Positions 8,849 through 17,565 of a stretch of 64,000 nt of DNA are shown piece by piece (position 1 is the stretch's first letter; every line of letters starts with the position of its first letter). The stretch is from Thermomonas brevis (GTDB lineage: Bacteria; Pseudomonadota; Gammaproteobacteria; Xanthomonadales; Xanthomonadaceae): assembly GCF_014395425.1 (NCBI RefSeq), contig NZ_CP060711.1:1302001-1366000 (forward strand), in the 5' to 3' direction. Under the pieces are notes generated by a model that saw only the letters and a list, made by a program, of their open reading frames with translations, searched no databases and had not been told where the DNA came from. Position numbers and translations under genes: made by a program.

Positions 8849-9070
8849 ATGTTGCAGGAACACGCTTCTGTCGTATTGACGCAGGACCTCCCCGCTTCCG
8901 GCTTGCAGGTAGGCGACGTGGGCGTCGTCGTGCATGTACATCGCGGCGGTGAAGCCTACGAAGTCGAATTCCTCTCGCTGGACGGCGCCACCGTCGCGCT
9001 GGAAACGCTGTTGGCGACCCAGTTGCGAGCCGCTAGCCGACACGACATCCCGCACGTCCGCGCAGCTTAG
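8849..9070 (+). CDS. DUF4926 domain protein
   Basis: Small protein of 73 residues, beginning MLQEHASVVLTQDLPASGLQVGDVGVVV in two recognisable beta-rich blocks and then YEVEFLSLDGATVALETL. This matches the DUF4926 family of short SH3-like proteins. GAGG just before the ATG serves as ribosome site. It lies 7 bases after the DUF6883 stop. DUF4926 genes often sit immediately next to DUF6883 genes, which is why an interacting pair (toxin/immunity or toxin/antitoxin) is a reasonable guess, but no experimental function is known to me. Confidence 0.7.
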   Translation: MLQEHASVVLTQDLPASGLQVGDVGVVVHVHRGGEAYEVEFLSLDGATVALETLLATQLRAASRHDIPHVRAA

Positions 9071-9081
9071 ATGGACCGATT

Positions 9082-9115
9082 CGCATGGCGAGTGCGTTGA
9101 CGCACTTGCCATGCG
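9082..9115. terminator. Hairpin between convergent genes
   Basis: A stem of about 15 base pairs with a TTGA loop (arms 9082-9096 and 9101-9115, one G-T mismatch) lies between the convergent DUF4926 and symporter genes. There is no long U tract on either strand, so it is a candidate bidirectional terminator or mRNA 3' stabiliser rather than a textbook intrinsic terminator. Confidence 0.45.
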
Positions 9116-9120
9116 GCGCC

Positions 9121-10461
9121 TCAGCGCACGATCTCGTCCAGTTTCTCCAGCGCCGACTCGTCCAGGTCCTTTTCGCCGCTGCGGTGCGCCACCACCACCG
9201 CGGTCGCCAGATCGCCGGTGACGTTGAGCGAGGTGCGGCACATGTCGAGGAAGGTGTTGACGCCGATGATGATGCCGATGCCGGCCGGGTCGATGCCGAT
9301 GATCCCGCAGATCATCGCGATCACCGGCAGCGAGCCGGACGGGATGCCGGCGGTGCCGATGCCGCCGAGGATGCACAGCACCAGCACCATCAGCTGCTGG
9401 GTCAGCGGCAGGTGCAGGCCGTAGACCTGCGCCAGGAACAGCACGGTGATGCCCTCGAACAGCGCAGTGCCGTGGTGGTTGGCCGATGCGCCCACGGTCA
9501 GCACGAAGCGGCTGACCTTGCGCGGCAGCCGCAGGTTCTCCTCGGCCACCCGCAGCGTCACCGGCAACGTCGCGGTGGACGAGGCGGTTGCGAACGCGGT
9601 GAGCGTGGCTTCCTGGGTCTCGCGGAAGAACAGGCGCGGCGACATCCCGCCCATCAGCCGCACCCACAGCGGCAGGATCACGAAGCCGTGGATCGCCAGC
9701 GCCACCAGCACCGTCACCACAAACCACACCAGGCTGCGGATCACGTCCCAGCCCAGCTGGAAGGTCAGGTTGAACATGAACGCCGCCACCGCATACGGGG
9801 CCAGGCGGATGAACAGCCCGATCAGGTGCATGCAGATTTCGAACAGCCCGTGCATCGCGTTCTTGAACGCCTGCGTGCCGGCGGTCGGCTTCATCACCAG
9901 GCCGATGCCGATCATCAGCGCGAAGAACACGATGCCGAGCTTCTGCTTGTCGTCCGCCATCGCGCCGACGATGTTGTGCGGCACGATGTTGACCAACAGG
10001 TCCATCAGCCGCAGTTCGTTGCCCTTGCTGACGATCTCGCCGGCCTGCAGCACGTTGCCGCTCAGGGTCTTCTCCACCAGCCCCGGATCCATGTGCAGGC
10101 CGGGCTGGAACAGGTTGACGCAGAGCAGGCCGACGCCGACCGCCGCCGCGGTGACGGTGGCGGTGTAGATCAGCGTCTTCCAGCCGAGCCGGCCGAGCGC
10201 GGCGATGTCGCCCAGTTCGGCCACGCCCAGCACCAGCGCCGAGAAGATCAGCGGCACCACCAGCATGAACAGCAGGTTGAGGAAGATCTGCCCGAACGGC
10301 TTGGTGACGTAGTCGATGAGGCCGTGCAGCCACGCCGCGTCCGTCGCCATGGCGTGCGCGGTCAATCCCAGCGCGGTGCCGAGGACGAAGCCGATCAGCA
10401 CCTTGAAGTGCAGCGGCATGCCCTTGGCGGGCGTGGGGGACGCGGTGTCGATCGTGTGCAT
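9121..10461 (-). CDS. Dicarboxylate/amino acid:cation symporter (DAACS family)
   Basis: Inner-membrane secondary transporter of the GltP/DctA group that imports glutamate/aspartate or C4-dicarboxylates with H+ or Na+. It has 446 residues from ATG 10461. Eight hydrophobic segments and two re-entrant loops are expected. Diagnostic motifs are present: ASSTATLPVTL (serine-rich hairpin 1), GGIGTAGIPSGS (hairpin 2) and NTFLDMCRTSLNVTGDLATA (substrate site in TM8 with D, R and N). The C-terminus is acidic. Exact substrate cannot be told from sequence. An upstream in-frame extension toward 10743 is shadow coding of batD's end, so the short start is preferred. Confidence 0.92.
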   Translation of the reverse strand: MHTIDTASPTPAKGMPLHFKVLIGFVLGTALGLTAHAMATDAAWLHGLIDYVTKPFGQIFLNLLFMLVVPLIFSALVLGVAELGDIAALGRLGWKTLIYTATVTAAAVGVGLLCVNLFQPGLHMDPGLVEKTLSGNVLQAGEIVSKGNELRLMDLLVNIVPHNIVGAMADDKQKLGIVFFALMIGIGLVMKPTAGTQAFKNAMHGLFEICMHLIGLFIRLAPYAVAAFMFNLTFQLGWDVIRSLVWFVVTVLVALAIHGFVILPLWVRLMGGMSPRLFFRETQEATLTAFATASSTATLPVTLRVAEENLRLPRKVSRFVLTVGASANHHGTALFEGITVLFLAQVYGLHLPLTQQLMVLVLCILGGIGTAGIPSGSLPVIAMICGIIGIDPAGIGIIIGVNTFLDMCRTSLNVTGDLATAVVVAHRSGEKDLDESALEKLDEIVR

Positions 10462-10510
10462 GCGGCGCTCGCGGATTGAAGCAATGGCGCAGCTTAGCAA
10501 ACGCCGCGGC

Positions 10511-12154
10511 TCACTCCGGATACAGCGGAGGAAGCAGGGATTCCGCCTTCTGCTTCGTCTGCCGCCAGCGCGCGCCGCCGGCGAACGCCGCGCGCAGCGC
10601 CCGCAGCGCGGCCTGCACGTCGCCGCCGCCCCAGCGCGCCGCTTGCAGTTGATGCAGCGCGTCCACCTGTGCGGAGTCGGCGAGGCGCGCGCGCAGCGCG
10701 TCGAGATCGTCCGTCGCCAGTCCGGCGTCCTTCGCCAGCGCATGCGCGATGGCAGCCAGGTCGCCGGCCTTCAGGGCCGACGCCAACGACACGCCGGGCG
10801 TGCTCGGAGCAGCGGGCGTTTCCTTGGTCACGGCGCGCGTGGCGTCTCGACGTCGCCACCACAGGAAAGCGATCAGCGCCGCTGCCATCAACGCGAGCAA
10901 TCCGAGCAACATGCCTCGCCATTCGCGCGCGCCTGATGCGTGCGATGCGGCGGATTGCGGGGCAGTCGGCTCCAAGTCGTGCGTCGGCTGTGCAGCGGGC
11001 GAGGCAGGATCAGGCGCGGCATCCGCATGCGCGCCCGGCGCCACCTGCATCTGCAGCGGTGGCAGTTCGGCGACGCGCGCCACGCCGTTCGCGGCATCCC
11101 ACCACGCGATGCGCGGCCCGGCCACGACCAGCGCGCCCGGCCGCGCCGGCACCAGCGAGAACGTGCGCCGCACGGTGGTGCGCGGGCGGCCTTCGACGAA
11201 CTGCTCATCCACCTGCGCCGGCTCGGCGAATACCTGCGCGCCCGGCACGTCGGCGATGCCGATCTCCGGCATCTGCGCGGCGGTGGCGCCATCGGCGACC
11301 GCTTCGATCTGCACGCTCGCCGCCTCGCCCGCGAACGCCTGCTTCGGCGCCTGCAGGTAGCGCAGCGTCAGCCCGTGCAGCGGCAGCCAGGGCTGCGGCA
11401 CATTCGCGGGAATCGGCAGCACCTGCAGCCGCTTCGCCGGCGCGGCGGCGGACACCGGCTGGCGCTCGCCGTCGAAGCCCATGAAGCCGCTGCCGGTCAC
11501 GCCATTGAGGCGCGCGCCCGGCAGCAGCAGCGGGCCGCTGCGCTCCGGGATCAGCAGGAAGCGGCGCTCGACCACGTTGTAGCGGCGGCCGTCGAGCATG
11601 CGTTGATACTGTATGTCCTCGCCCACCCGCTGCAGGCTGGCGTGCGCGGGCGCGTCCAGATCGAGCTGGCCGGACATCAGCGGAATGGCGTAGTTCAGCC
11701 GCACGGTCACGCCCACCGCCTGCTGCACGTAGGGGCGCGCGGCGTCGACGTCGGTCTCCACGAACACGTCGGCGTTCGCACCGGCCGGCTGCACGGTGGG
11801 TTCCAGCACCACCAGCCGCAGCGGCGCGGTGCTGGCGTTGCCGACGCGCAGCGCCGGAATGCTGGCCAGCCCCGGCGCGCGCGGGCGCAGGCCGACCGAG
11901 AACACGGAGACAGTGCGCGAGCGCCCGTTCGCCAGCTCGAAGCTGCGCCGCACGCTCTGCCCGCCGAGGTCGAACTGCGCCCGCAGCGGGCCGTAATCGA
12001 TCTGCGCGATGGACTGGTCGGTGGCGATGTTGAGGGCCACGGTTTCGCCGTAGGTGATCTCGGCGCGATCCAGCCACGCGCGCGTCTGCGCGAACGCCGG
12101 CAGCGCGACCAACGCCAGCAGCAGGCACAGCCAGCGGGCGATGCCGCGGCTCAT
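10511..12154 (-). CDS. batD: BatD-like protein (aerotolerance/oxygen tolerance family)
   Basis: Periplasm-facing membrane protein of the BatD family, 547 residues from ATG 12154. A signal peptide covers residues 1-22 (LCLLLALVALPAFAQ). A long Ig-like beta-rich region follows, including RTVSVFSVGLRPRAPG and RRFLLIPERSGPLLLP. One C-terminal membrane segment (about residues 435-455, LLGLLALMAAALIAFLWW) precedes a cytoplasmic tail. The start overlaps the preceding batB-TPR stop as ATGA, the same arrangement as the other genes of the MoxR/Bat operon. Bat proteins are linked to stress and oxygen tolerance in Bacteroides and Leptospira; the role here is inferred. Confidence 0.9.
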   Translation of the reverse strand: MSRGIARWLCLLLALVALPAFAQTRAWLDRAEITYGETVALNIATDQSIAQIDYGPLRAQFDLGGQSVRRSFELANGRSRTVSVFSVGLRPRAPGLASIPALRVGNASTAPLRLVVLEPTVQPAGANADVFVETDVDAARPYVQQAVGVTVRLNYAIPLMSGQLDLDAPAHASLQRVGEDIQYQRMLDGRRYNVVERRFLLIPERSGPLLLPGARLNGVTGSGFMGFDGERQPVSAAAPAKRLQVLPIPANVPQPWLPLHGLTLRYLQAPKQAFAGEAASVQIEAVADGATAAQMPEIGIADVPGAQVFAEPAQVDEQFVEGRPRTTVRRTFSLVPARPGALVVAGPRIAWWDAANGVARVAELPPLQMQVAPGAHADAAPDPASPAAQPTHDLEPTAPQSAASHASGAREWRGMLLGLLALMAAALIAFLWWRRRDATRAVTKETPAAPSTPGVSLASALKAGDLAAIAHALAKDAGLATDDLDALRARLADSAQVDALHQLQAARWGGGDVQAALRALRAAFAGGARWRQTKQKAESLLPPLYPE

Positions 12155-13952
12155 GGCTCGCCGTCTCCGCGCCGGCGCCGCGCTTCGAGCTGGAAGCGCG
12201 CGCGCAGCAGCGCGCCGGGATCGTCGGGCACGCGCTGCAACCACGCCTGGTTGGCGAGGCGGCGTTCGCGCTGCTCCGGCGTTTCCTTCGGCTTTCCGGG
12301 TTCGGGCTGCGGCCGTTCTTCCTGTTCGCCCTGCTGCTTGCGCAAGGCCTCCTGCATGCGCTGGCGCTGCGCGGCATCGGCCTGCGCCTGTTGCCGGGCA
12401 TCCTGCGGCTTGTCGGACTGCGCGGGCGATGGCTTGCCGTCCTGCGGCGGTTGCGGCTGCGCGTTCTTTTGCGGGGCTGGTTTGGATCGTCCTGCGGGTT
12501 TTGTTGGCCTTGCTGCTGTTGCTGCTGTTGCTGCTGTTGCTGCTGTTGCTGCTGGCCCTGCTGGTTTTCGTTCTTCTGCTGACTCTGGTCTTTCTGCTGG
12601 TTCTTCTGGTTCTGGTTTTGTTGCTGTTGCTGCTTCCGCTTGCGCGCCGCGTCCACCGCCTTCCTGTTGTCGATGGCGTCGCGCATGCCGGGCTGCAGCT
12701 TCAACGCGCGGTCGTAGGCGGCGATGGCCTCGTCGAAGCGTCCCGCCTGCGCCAGCGCATTGCCGAGGTTGTACTGACCGTCGGCGTCGCCCACCGTCGA
12801 GAAGCGTTCGATGGCGCGCGCGTACTCCTTGCCGCGATAGGCGGCGATGCCCTCCTGCATGCGCGCATGCGCGGCCTGGTCGGCGCGGCGCCACAGCGTG
12901 CCGCCTTGCGATTCCGCCTGCTGCGCCTGCGCTTGCGGGAGCGGAAGCCATAGAACGAACGCGAGCATCAGCATCACGCCGCCGCCACGGCGGAACAGCG
13001 GCAGGAAGCAGAGCAGCGCCAGCGGCAGCAGCCAGTAGCCGTCGTCGCGCCAGCGGGCCACGGTTTCGCCGCGCGCGGACACGCCCTCGTCCTGCCGCGG
13101 CGCCAGCACGCCCAGCGCGCGCAGGTCGGCATCGTCTGCGGACAGCGGTTGATAGCGTCCACCGCCGCTGCTCGCCAGCGCGCGCAGCGATGTCGCATCC
13201 AGGTTCGCCCGCGCCAATCCGGTCGACGCTTCGTACACGCCGCCCTGCGCGGTGCCCAGGCCCAGCGCGGACACCGTGTAGCCGGCGGCGCGCGCCTTCG
13301 CGGCGGCGGCGATGGCGGCGGCATCGGCATGATCCGTGAGCAGCAGGATCTCGCCGCGCGCGGCGCCGGTCTGCTGCAGCAGGCGCTGCGACCAGGCGAT
13401 GGCGCGATCCATGCGCTGGCCGTCGGCGGGCATCACGTCCGGTGAGAGCGCATCGAGGAACAGGGCGGCGTTGGCGGCATCGTCGGTGAGCGGCGCGACG
13501 GTGTAGGCGTCGTCGGCGAACGCCACCAGCGCGACTTGGCCGCCGGCACGCTCGCGCAGCAGGACGGCCAGCTTGGCCCGCGCCTGCGCCAGCCGGTTGG
13601 GCGGCAGGTCGCGGGCCAGCACGGCGCGCGACAGGTCCAGCGCGATCACCAGCGGCTGCCGGCTCTGCCACAGCGGCTGTTCGTCCTTGCGGACGCTCGG
13701 CCCGGCCAGCGCCAGAATCGCCAGCGCCAGTCCCAGCAGGGCGAGCCGGGCGGCCCGGTCGCGCCGCGCCGCCGGCGATGCCTCTTCCAGCAGATGCGGC
13801 AGCAGGTGCGCATCCACCGCCTCGCGCCACGGCGAGCGTTCGCGCGCCCGACGCCGCGCGCGCCATGCCAGCAGCGGCAACAGCAGCAGCGCCGACAGCC
13901 ACCACGGGCGCAGGAAATGCAGCTGCGCGAGATCGGCGAGGAACGCGCTCAT
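12151..13952 (-). pseudogene. batB: BatB-like VWA protein fused to TPR/BatC region, with apparent frameshift
   Basis: VWA-domain membrane protein with a C-terminal TPR, as in fused BatB-BatC proteins. Reading from ATG 13952 gives two early membrane segments (about residues 17-30 and 68-85), a VWA domain, two later membrane segments and a TPR unit (GQYNLGNALAQAGRFDEAIAA). A Gln-rich tract follows. Near 12479-12490 the meaningful frame switches: upstream codons give QDDPNQP, while the genuine C-terminus (PAPQKNAQPQPPQ to RERRLANQAWLQRVPDDPG) lies in the -1 frame. That frame ends at TGA 12151, overlapping batD. One extra base at the AAA run (12481-12483) would restore a protein of about 600 residues. 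The VWA MIDAS reads DLSRA (106-110) instead of DxSxS. Whether this is a sequencing error, a true mutation or frameshifting cannot be decided here. Confidence 0.75.
12510..12554. repeat. Tandem repeat (TTGCTGCTG)x5 coding poly-Gln
   Basis: Five perfect copies of a 9-base unit; on the minus strand they read CAGCAGCAA and encode a run of 15 glutamines inside batB-TPR. Such a tract can change length by slippage in steps of 9 or 3 bases without changing frame, so it does not itself explain the frameshift some 25 bases downstream. Confidence 0.9.
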
Positions 13953-14974
13953 GCGCCGCGCCTCCGCAGCAGCAGGGCCAGCATGCCCAGCGCCAGCGCC
14001 GCGCCCAGCGGCAGCGGGTAGCGCTCGATGCGCGGACGCACCGCCTGCCCCGCGCGCTTGACCGGTTCGAGCCGGTCGATTTCGGCGTAGATGCCGGCCA
14101 GCTCGTCGGCCGCACGAGCGCGGAAGAAGCGGCCGCCGGTGAGCTTGGCGATGCGCGCCAGTCCCGCTTCGTCCACCTCGTCGCCGCCGCCCAGCGGCAG
14201 CCGGAAGCCGAAGACCGACATCGCGCTGCCGTCGCCGCCGAAGGCGATGGCATGGACGCGCACGCCGGCGTCGCGCGCGATCTCCGCGGCCTTGTCCGGC
14301 TCCAGCACGCCGGCAGTGTTGACGCCGTCGGTCAGCACGATCAATACATGCTCGCGCGATTCGCCCTGCGCGGCGTCCTGGCGCTGCAGGCGCTTGACCG
14401 CCAGCGCGATCGCATCGCCCAGCGCGGTGGCGCGACCGGCCAGCCCGACCACCGCATCGTCCAGCTGCTGACGCACGCTGTCGCGATCCAGCGTCAGCGG
14501 CGTGAGTGCGAAGGCGCGGTCGCCGAACACGATCAGGCCGACCCGGTCGCCGGCGCGGCGGTCGAGGAAATCCGCCAGCACCGCCTTCGCCGCGGTGAGG
14601 CGATCCACGACCTGCCCGCCGAGCTGCATGTCCTCCTCGCCCATGCTGGCCGACAGGTCCACCGCCAGCATCAGGTCGCGCCCGGCCTGCGGCGGTGCGA
14701 CCGGCGGGCCGAGCTGCTGCGGGCGCGCGGCGGCCACGCACAGCAGGCACCACGTCAGCCACATCAGCCACGGGAAGCCGCGCGGGCGCGGCAATCCGGC
14801 GTGGCCATCCGCCACCTGGCGAAGCCGCTCGCTCCACGGCACGCGCAGCGCCGCCGCATCGGCGCTCGCGCGTGCCGGCAGCGCGAAGTGAACCAGCCAC
14901 GGCAACAGCACGGCCAGCAGCGCCCAAGGCCAGGCGAAGCCGTCGATGTCCAACAGCTCGCGCAGCATGTTCAT
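13949..14974 (-). CDS. batA: BatA-like VWA domain membrane protein
   Basis: Membrane-anchored von Willebrand factor A protein, 341 residues from ATG 14974. Hydrophobic segments lie at about residues 15-32, 68-84 and near the C-terminus (AALALGMLALLLRRR). The VWA domain (about residues 100-300) has an intact MIDAS, DLSAS at 106-110, and LTDGVNTAG further on. Both ends overlap neighbours by ATGA (with DUF4381 upstream and batB downstream), so expression is coupled. By analogy with MoxR-VWA systems it probably acts with the MoxR ATPase in assembling or maturing an envelope or metalloprotein complex. Confidence 0.93.
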   Translation of the reverse strand: MNMLRELLDIDGFAWPWALLAVLLPWLVHFALPARASADAAALRVPWSERLRQVADGHAGLPRPRGFPWLMWLTWCLLCVAAARPQQLGPPVAPPQAGRDLMLAVDLSASMGEEDMQLGGQVVDRLTAAKAVLADFLDRRAGDRVGLIVFGDRAFALTPLTLDRDSVRQQLDDAVVGLAGRATALGDAIALAVKRLQRQDAAQGESREHVLIVLTDGVNTAGVLEPDKAAEIARDAGVRVHAIAFGGDGSAMSVFGFRLPLGGGDEVDEAGLARIAKLTGGRFFRARAADELAGIYAEIDRLEPVKRAGQAVRPRIERYPLPLGAALALGMLALLLRRRGA

Positions 14975-15435
14975 GCGCGGCGCATCCAGTCCAGGTAACG
15001 CCGCCGTGCGACCAGGCGCAACGCCTCCACGTCGGCGGGATCGGCCTCGGGCCGGAACGCGCCGTCGCGCAGCAGCGCACCCGGCCCATCCAGAAACGCG
15101 GGCCGCTTCGATCCGGCATCGAGAAAACTCAGCCAATCGTCGCCCTGCAAACGGTCGGCCTGCGGGTCGATCCGACGCGCGGCGCGGCGCAGAAGCTCGG
15201 ACATCGCCGCGATCTTCGCGACCGGCGTTTCGGCCCGCGCCAGCGCATCGTCGAAATAACGCGATACCGCATTGATGCGCCTGCGACGGAGGTGGAACCA
15301 CAGCCCGATGCCGACGACGAGCAACAGCAGTGCGGACAGCAACATCCACCAGCCCGGCGCCGGCGGCCACCATGCGGGCGCCAGGCCCGGATGGACATCC
15401 TTGAGCGGAAGCGATGGCGCGGGCTGGAGGCTCAT
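14971..15435 (-). CDS. DUF4381 domain protein of the MoxR/Bat operon
   Basis: Protein of 154 residues from ATG 15435. It starts with the typical short segment LPLKDVHPGLAPAWWPPAPGWW, followed by one membrane helix (about residues 31-50) and a cytoplasmic C-terminal region with an LRRAARR helix. This matches the DUF4381 proteins found between DUF58 and VWA genes in MoxR operons. Its start overlaps the DUF58 stop and its stop overlaps batA, both ATGA. Function unknown beyond membership of this operon. Confidence 0.88.
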   Translation of the reverse strand: MSLQPAPSLPLKDVHPGLAPAWWPPAPGWWMLLSALLLLVVGIGLWFHLRRRRINAVSRYFDDALARAETPVAKIAAMSELLRRAARRIDPQADRLQGDDWLSFLDAGSKRPAFLDGPGALLRDGAFRPEADPADVEALRLVARRRYLDWMRRA

Positions 15436-16358
15436 CGCGCGCGGCCCTTCGGTCGATCCAGCAGGCCCAGCCACGCATCGTCGGGCGCGTCGCAGGACAA
15501 CGGCATGGCGCGGACGCGCTGGCGCCGCAGCAGTTCCAGCGCGGCGTCCAGCGGCGCGTCGAACGCCTGCTTCCAGCGTTGGCGCACGGCGGCGGCGTCC
15601 AGCGCCAGTTCCATCCGCCCGCCCTCGCTGGCGAAGGGCAGGCGCGCGGCGGGTGGCTGGCGCTCAAGCGGATCGGTCAGCAGCAGCGCGACGGCATCGG
15701 TGTGCTGCACCACGCCCGCCCAGCGTTCGGCCGGCACCGCCAGCACGCTGGCCGGATCCGCGAGCACGACCAGTCGCGAACCTGGCCGCAGCAGGCGCCG
15801 CGCATGGTCCAGCGCGACCGGCAAACCCGCATCGTCGGCGGGTGGCCGCGCGTACCAGCGCACCAGCGCATCCAGCACGCGCAGCGCGCCGCGCTGGCCC
15901 GACGCCGGCGGCACCGGCGGCTCCTGCGCGGAACCGCGCAGCGCGGCGATGCGGTCGCCGTCGCGCACCGCCAGCCACGCCGCCAGCGCGCCCGCGCGCG
16001 CGGCCTGCACCGACTTGAAGCGCGTACGCGTGCCGAAATACAGCGCGGGCGAGGTGTCCGCCACCACCAGCGTCAGCCGCTCGCGCTCGGCCTGGAACAA
16101 CTTGGTGTGCGCCTTGCCGCTGCGCGCGGTCAGCCGCCAGTCGATGTGGCGGGCGTCGTCGCCGATGGCGTATTCGCGAGATTCCGCATATTCCATGCCG
16201 CGTCCGCGCAGGTTCGACAACGCGTGTCCCTGCGCGCCGTGGCGTCCCAACCGCGCGGTACGCCGGCCCTGCGCCAGCGCACGCAGGCCGATGAGTTCGG
16301 CCAGCGTCGGCACGATGCCGCCGCTTGCGGGCTCGGGGCTGGCGGTGGATCCGGACAT
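15432..16358 (-). CDS. DUF58 domain protein of the MoxR/Bat operon
   Basis: Cytosolic protein of 308 residues. The DUF58 signature is clear: GRGMEYAESREYAIGDDARHIDWRLTARSG near residues 52-82 (quoted here only in its key residues DD, R, DW and R). A degenerate VWA-like fold follows. DUF58 proteins almost always follow a MoxR ATPase gene, as here (29-base gap), and precede VWA genes. No transmembrane segment is visible, so it is likely a cytoplasmic partner of MoxR. The start ATG 16358 is followed by a low-complexity leader of about 15 residues. Confidence 0.92.
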   Translation of the reverse strand: MSGSTASPEPASGGIVPTLAELIGLRALAQGRRTARLGRHGAQGHALSNLRGRGMEYAESREYAIGDDARHIDWRLTARSGKAHTKLFQAERERLTLVVADTSPALYFGTRTRFKSVQAARAGALAAWLAVRDGDRIAALRGSAQEPPVPPASGQRGALRVLDALVRWYARPPADDAGLPVALDHARRLLRPGSRLVVLADPASVLAVPAERWAGVVQHTDAVALLLTDPLERQPPAARLPFASEGGRMELALDAAAVRQRWKQAFDAPLDAALELLRRQRVRAMPLSCDAPDDAWLGLLDRPKGRAR

Positions 16359-16387
16359 GGCGTCTCGCTCGGCGGGCCAGGCGCACC

Positions 16388-17380
16388 CTATGGCAACGGC
16401 ACCAGCCGCAGCAGATCGGCCACCAGGCGTTCGCCGTCCCAGCCTTCGGCGGTGGCCTCGAAGCTGGGCAGGACGCGATGGCGCAGCACGTCGGGGGCGA
16501 CCGCGCGCACGTCCTCGGGCGCGACGAAATCGCGCCCGGCCAGCCAGGCCCGCGCCCGCGCGCAGCGCTCCAGCGCGATCGAGCCGCGCGGGCTGGCGCC
16601 CCAGGCGATGCGCCGCGCCAGCGCAGTGTCGTAGCGGCCGGCATCGCGCGAGGCCAGCACCAGCTCCACCAGATAGCGTTCCAGCGCCGGCGCCATGTGC
16701 AGGTCGAGCACCGCGCGGCGGGCGGCGAACACGTCCGCCTGCGCGATCCTCGACGGCGGCGCCGATGCCGGCTGCAATGCGTCGCGGGCCCGCTCGCGGG
16801 CGAGGCGCAGGATCTCGGTTTCGGCGTCGGCCTGCGGATAGCCGATGCGCACGTACATCAGGAAGCGGTCGAGCTGCGCTTCCGGCAGCGGGAAGGTGCC
16901 TTCCTGCTCGATCGGATTCTGCGTCGCCATCGTCAGAAACAGCGGCGGCAGCGGATAGGTCGTGCGGCCCACCGTCACCTGCCGCTCACCCATGGCCTCC
17001 AGCAGCGCCGACTGCACCTTGGCCGGCGCGCGGTTGATCTCGTCGGCCAGCAGGATGGAGTGGAAGATCGGGCCGGGTTGGAACTCGAAGCGGCCGTCCT
17101 GCGGGCGCCACACTTCGGTGCCGGTCAGGTCGGCCGGCAGCAGGTCGGGGGTGAACTGGACGCGAGCGAAATCGGCTTCGAGGCGCGAGGCTAGCGCGCG
17201 GATCGCGGTGGTCTTGGCGAGGCCCGGCGCGCCTTCGACCAGCAGGTGGCCGTCCGCGAGCAGGGCGATCAGCAGACGCTCGATCAGTGCGGCTTGGCCG
17301 ACAATCTCGCGCGACAGGTCGTCGCGCAGAGCATGGAAGACGGCGTGGAGGCGGGAAGTATCCGGCACGGGGGTGTCCAT
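16388..17380 (-). CDS. moxR: MoxR family AAA+ ATPase
   Basis: AAA+ ATPase of 330 residues, proposed to act as a chaperone with the VWA proteins of the same operon. Walker A is GAPGLAKT (50-57), Walker B ends in DEIN (113-116), and sensor 1 lies in FLTMATQNPIEQEGTF. The C-terminal lid domain (RIAWGASPRGS, then LAGRDFVAPEDV) is typical. Start ATG 17380 is chosen because the protein aligns from there and GAG lies upstream; the frame extends further but holds no domain. It is first in the Bat operon. Confidence 0.95.
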   Translation of the reverse strand: MDTPVPDTSRLHAVFHALRDDLSREIVGQAALIERLLIALLADGHLLVEGAPGLAKTTAIRALASRLEADFARVQFTPDLLPADLTGTEVWRPQDGRFEFQPGPIFHSILLADEINRAPAKVQSALLEAMGERQVTVGRTTYPLPPLFLTMATQNPIEQEGTFPLPEAQLDRFLMYVRIGYPQADAETEILRLARERARDALQPASAPPSRIAQADVFAARRAVLDLHMAPALERYLVELVLASRDAGRYDTALARRIAWGASPRGSIALERCARARAWLAGRDFVAPEDVRAVAPDVLRHRVLPSFEATAEGWDGERLVADLLRLVPLP

Positions 17381-17515
17381 ATCGACTCTCTGGGCGCAGG
17401 CTGCTTCGACCCATCGTGAAGGGAAAGGTTCGCATGCATGGCGATCATGCGGGTGAATGCCGGCACCCTGGATTGTCCGCAGGTGACGCCACATCCTCAC
17501 CACACGACCGAAAAC

Positions 17516-17543
17516 GAAACGGGAGCCTTGCGGCTCCCGTTTC
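17516..17543 (-). terminator. Intrinsic terminator of the pilMNOPQ operon
   Basis: A perfect 12-base-pair stem (17516-17527 with 17532-17543, loop TTGC on the plus strand) lies 22 bases downstream of the pilQ stop. On the minus strand it is followed by GTTTTC, a short U-rich stretch, as expected for an intrinsic terminator. Confidence 0.85.
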
Positions 17544-17565
17544 CTGCCTACGCGTTCCAGGCGGC

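Noticed and set aside
12470..12500. Programmed -1 frameshift site in batB-TPR
   Set aside because: No slippery heptamer in frame zero and no obvious downstream stimulatory structure were found; a lost base in a homopolymer is the simpler explanation.
11205..15119. A 1304-codon minus-strand frame joining parts of batA, batB and batD
   Set aside because: Only its middle part (13952 to about 12485) is real coding; the rest is the wrong frame of neighbouring genes, whose own frames carry signal peptides, domains and ATGA overlaps.
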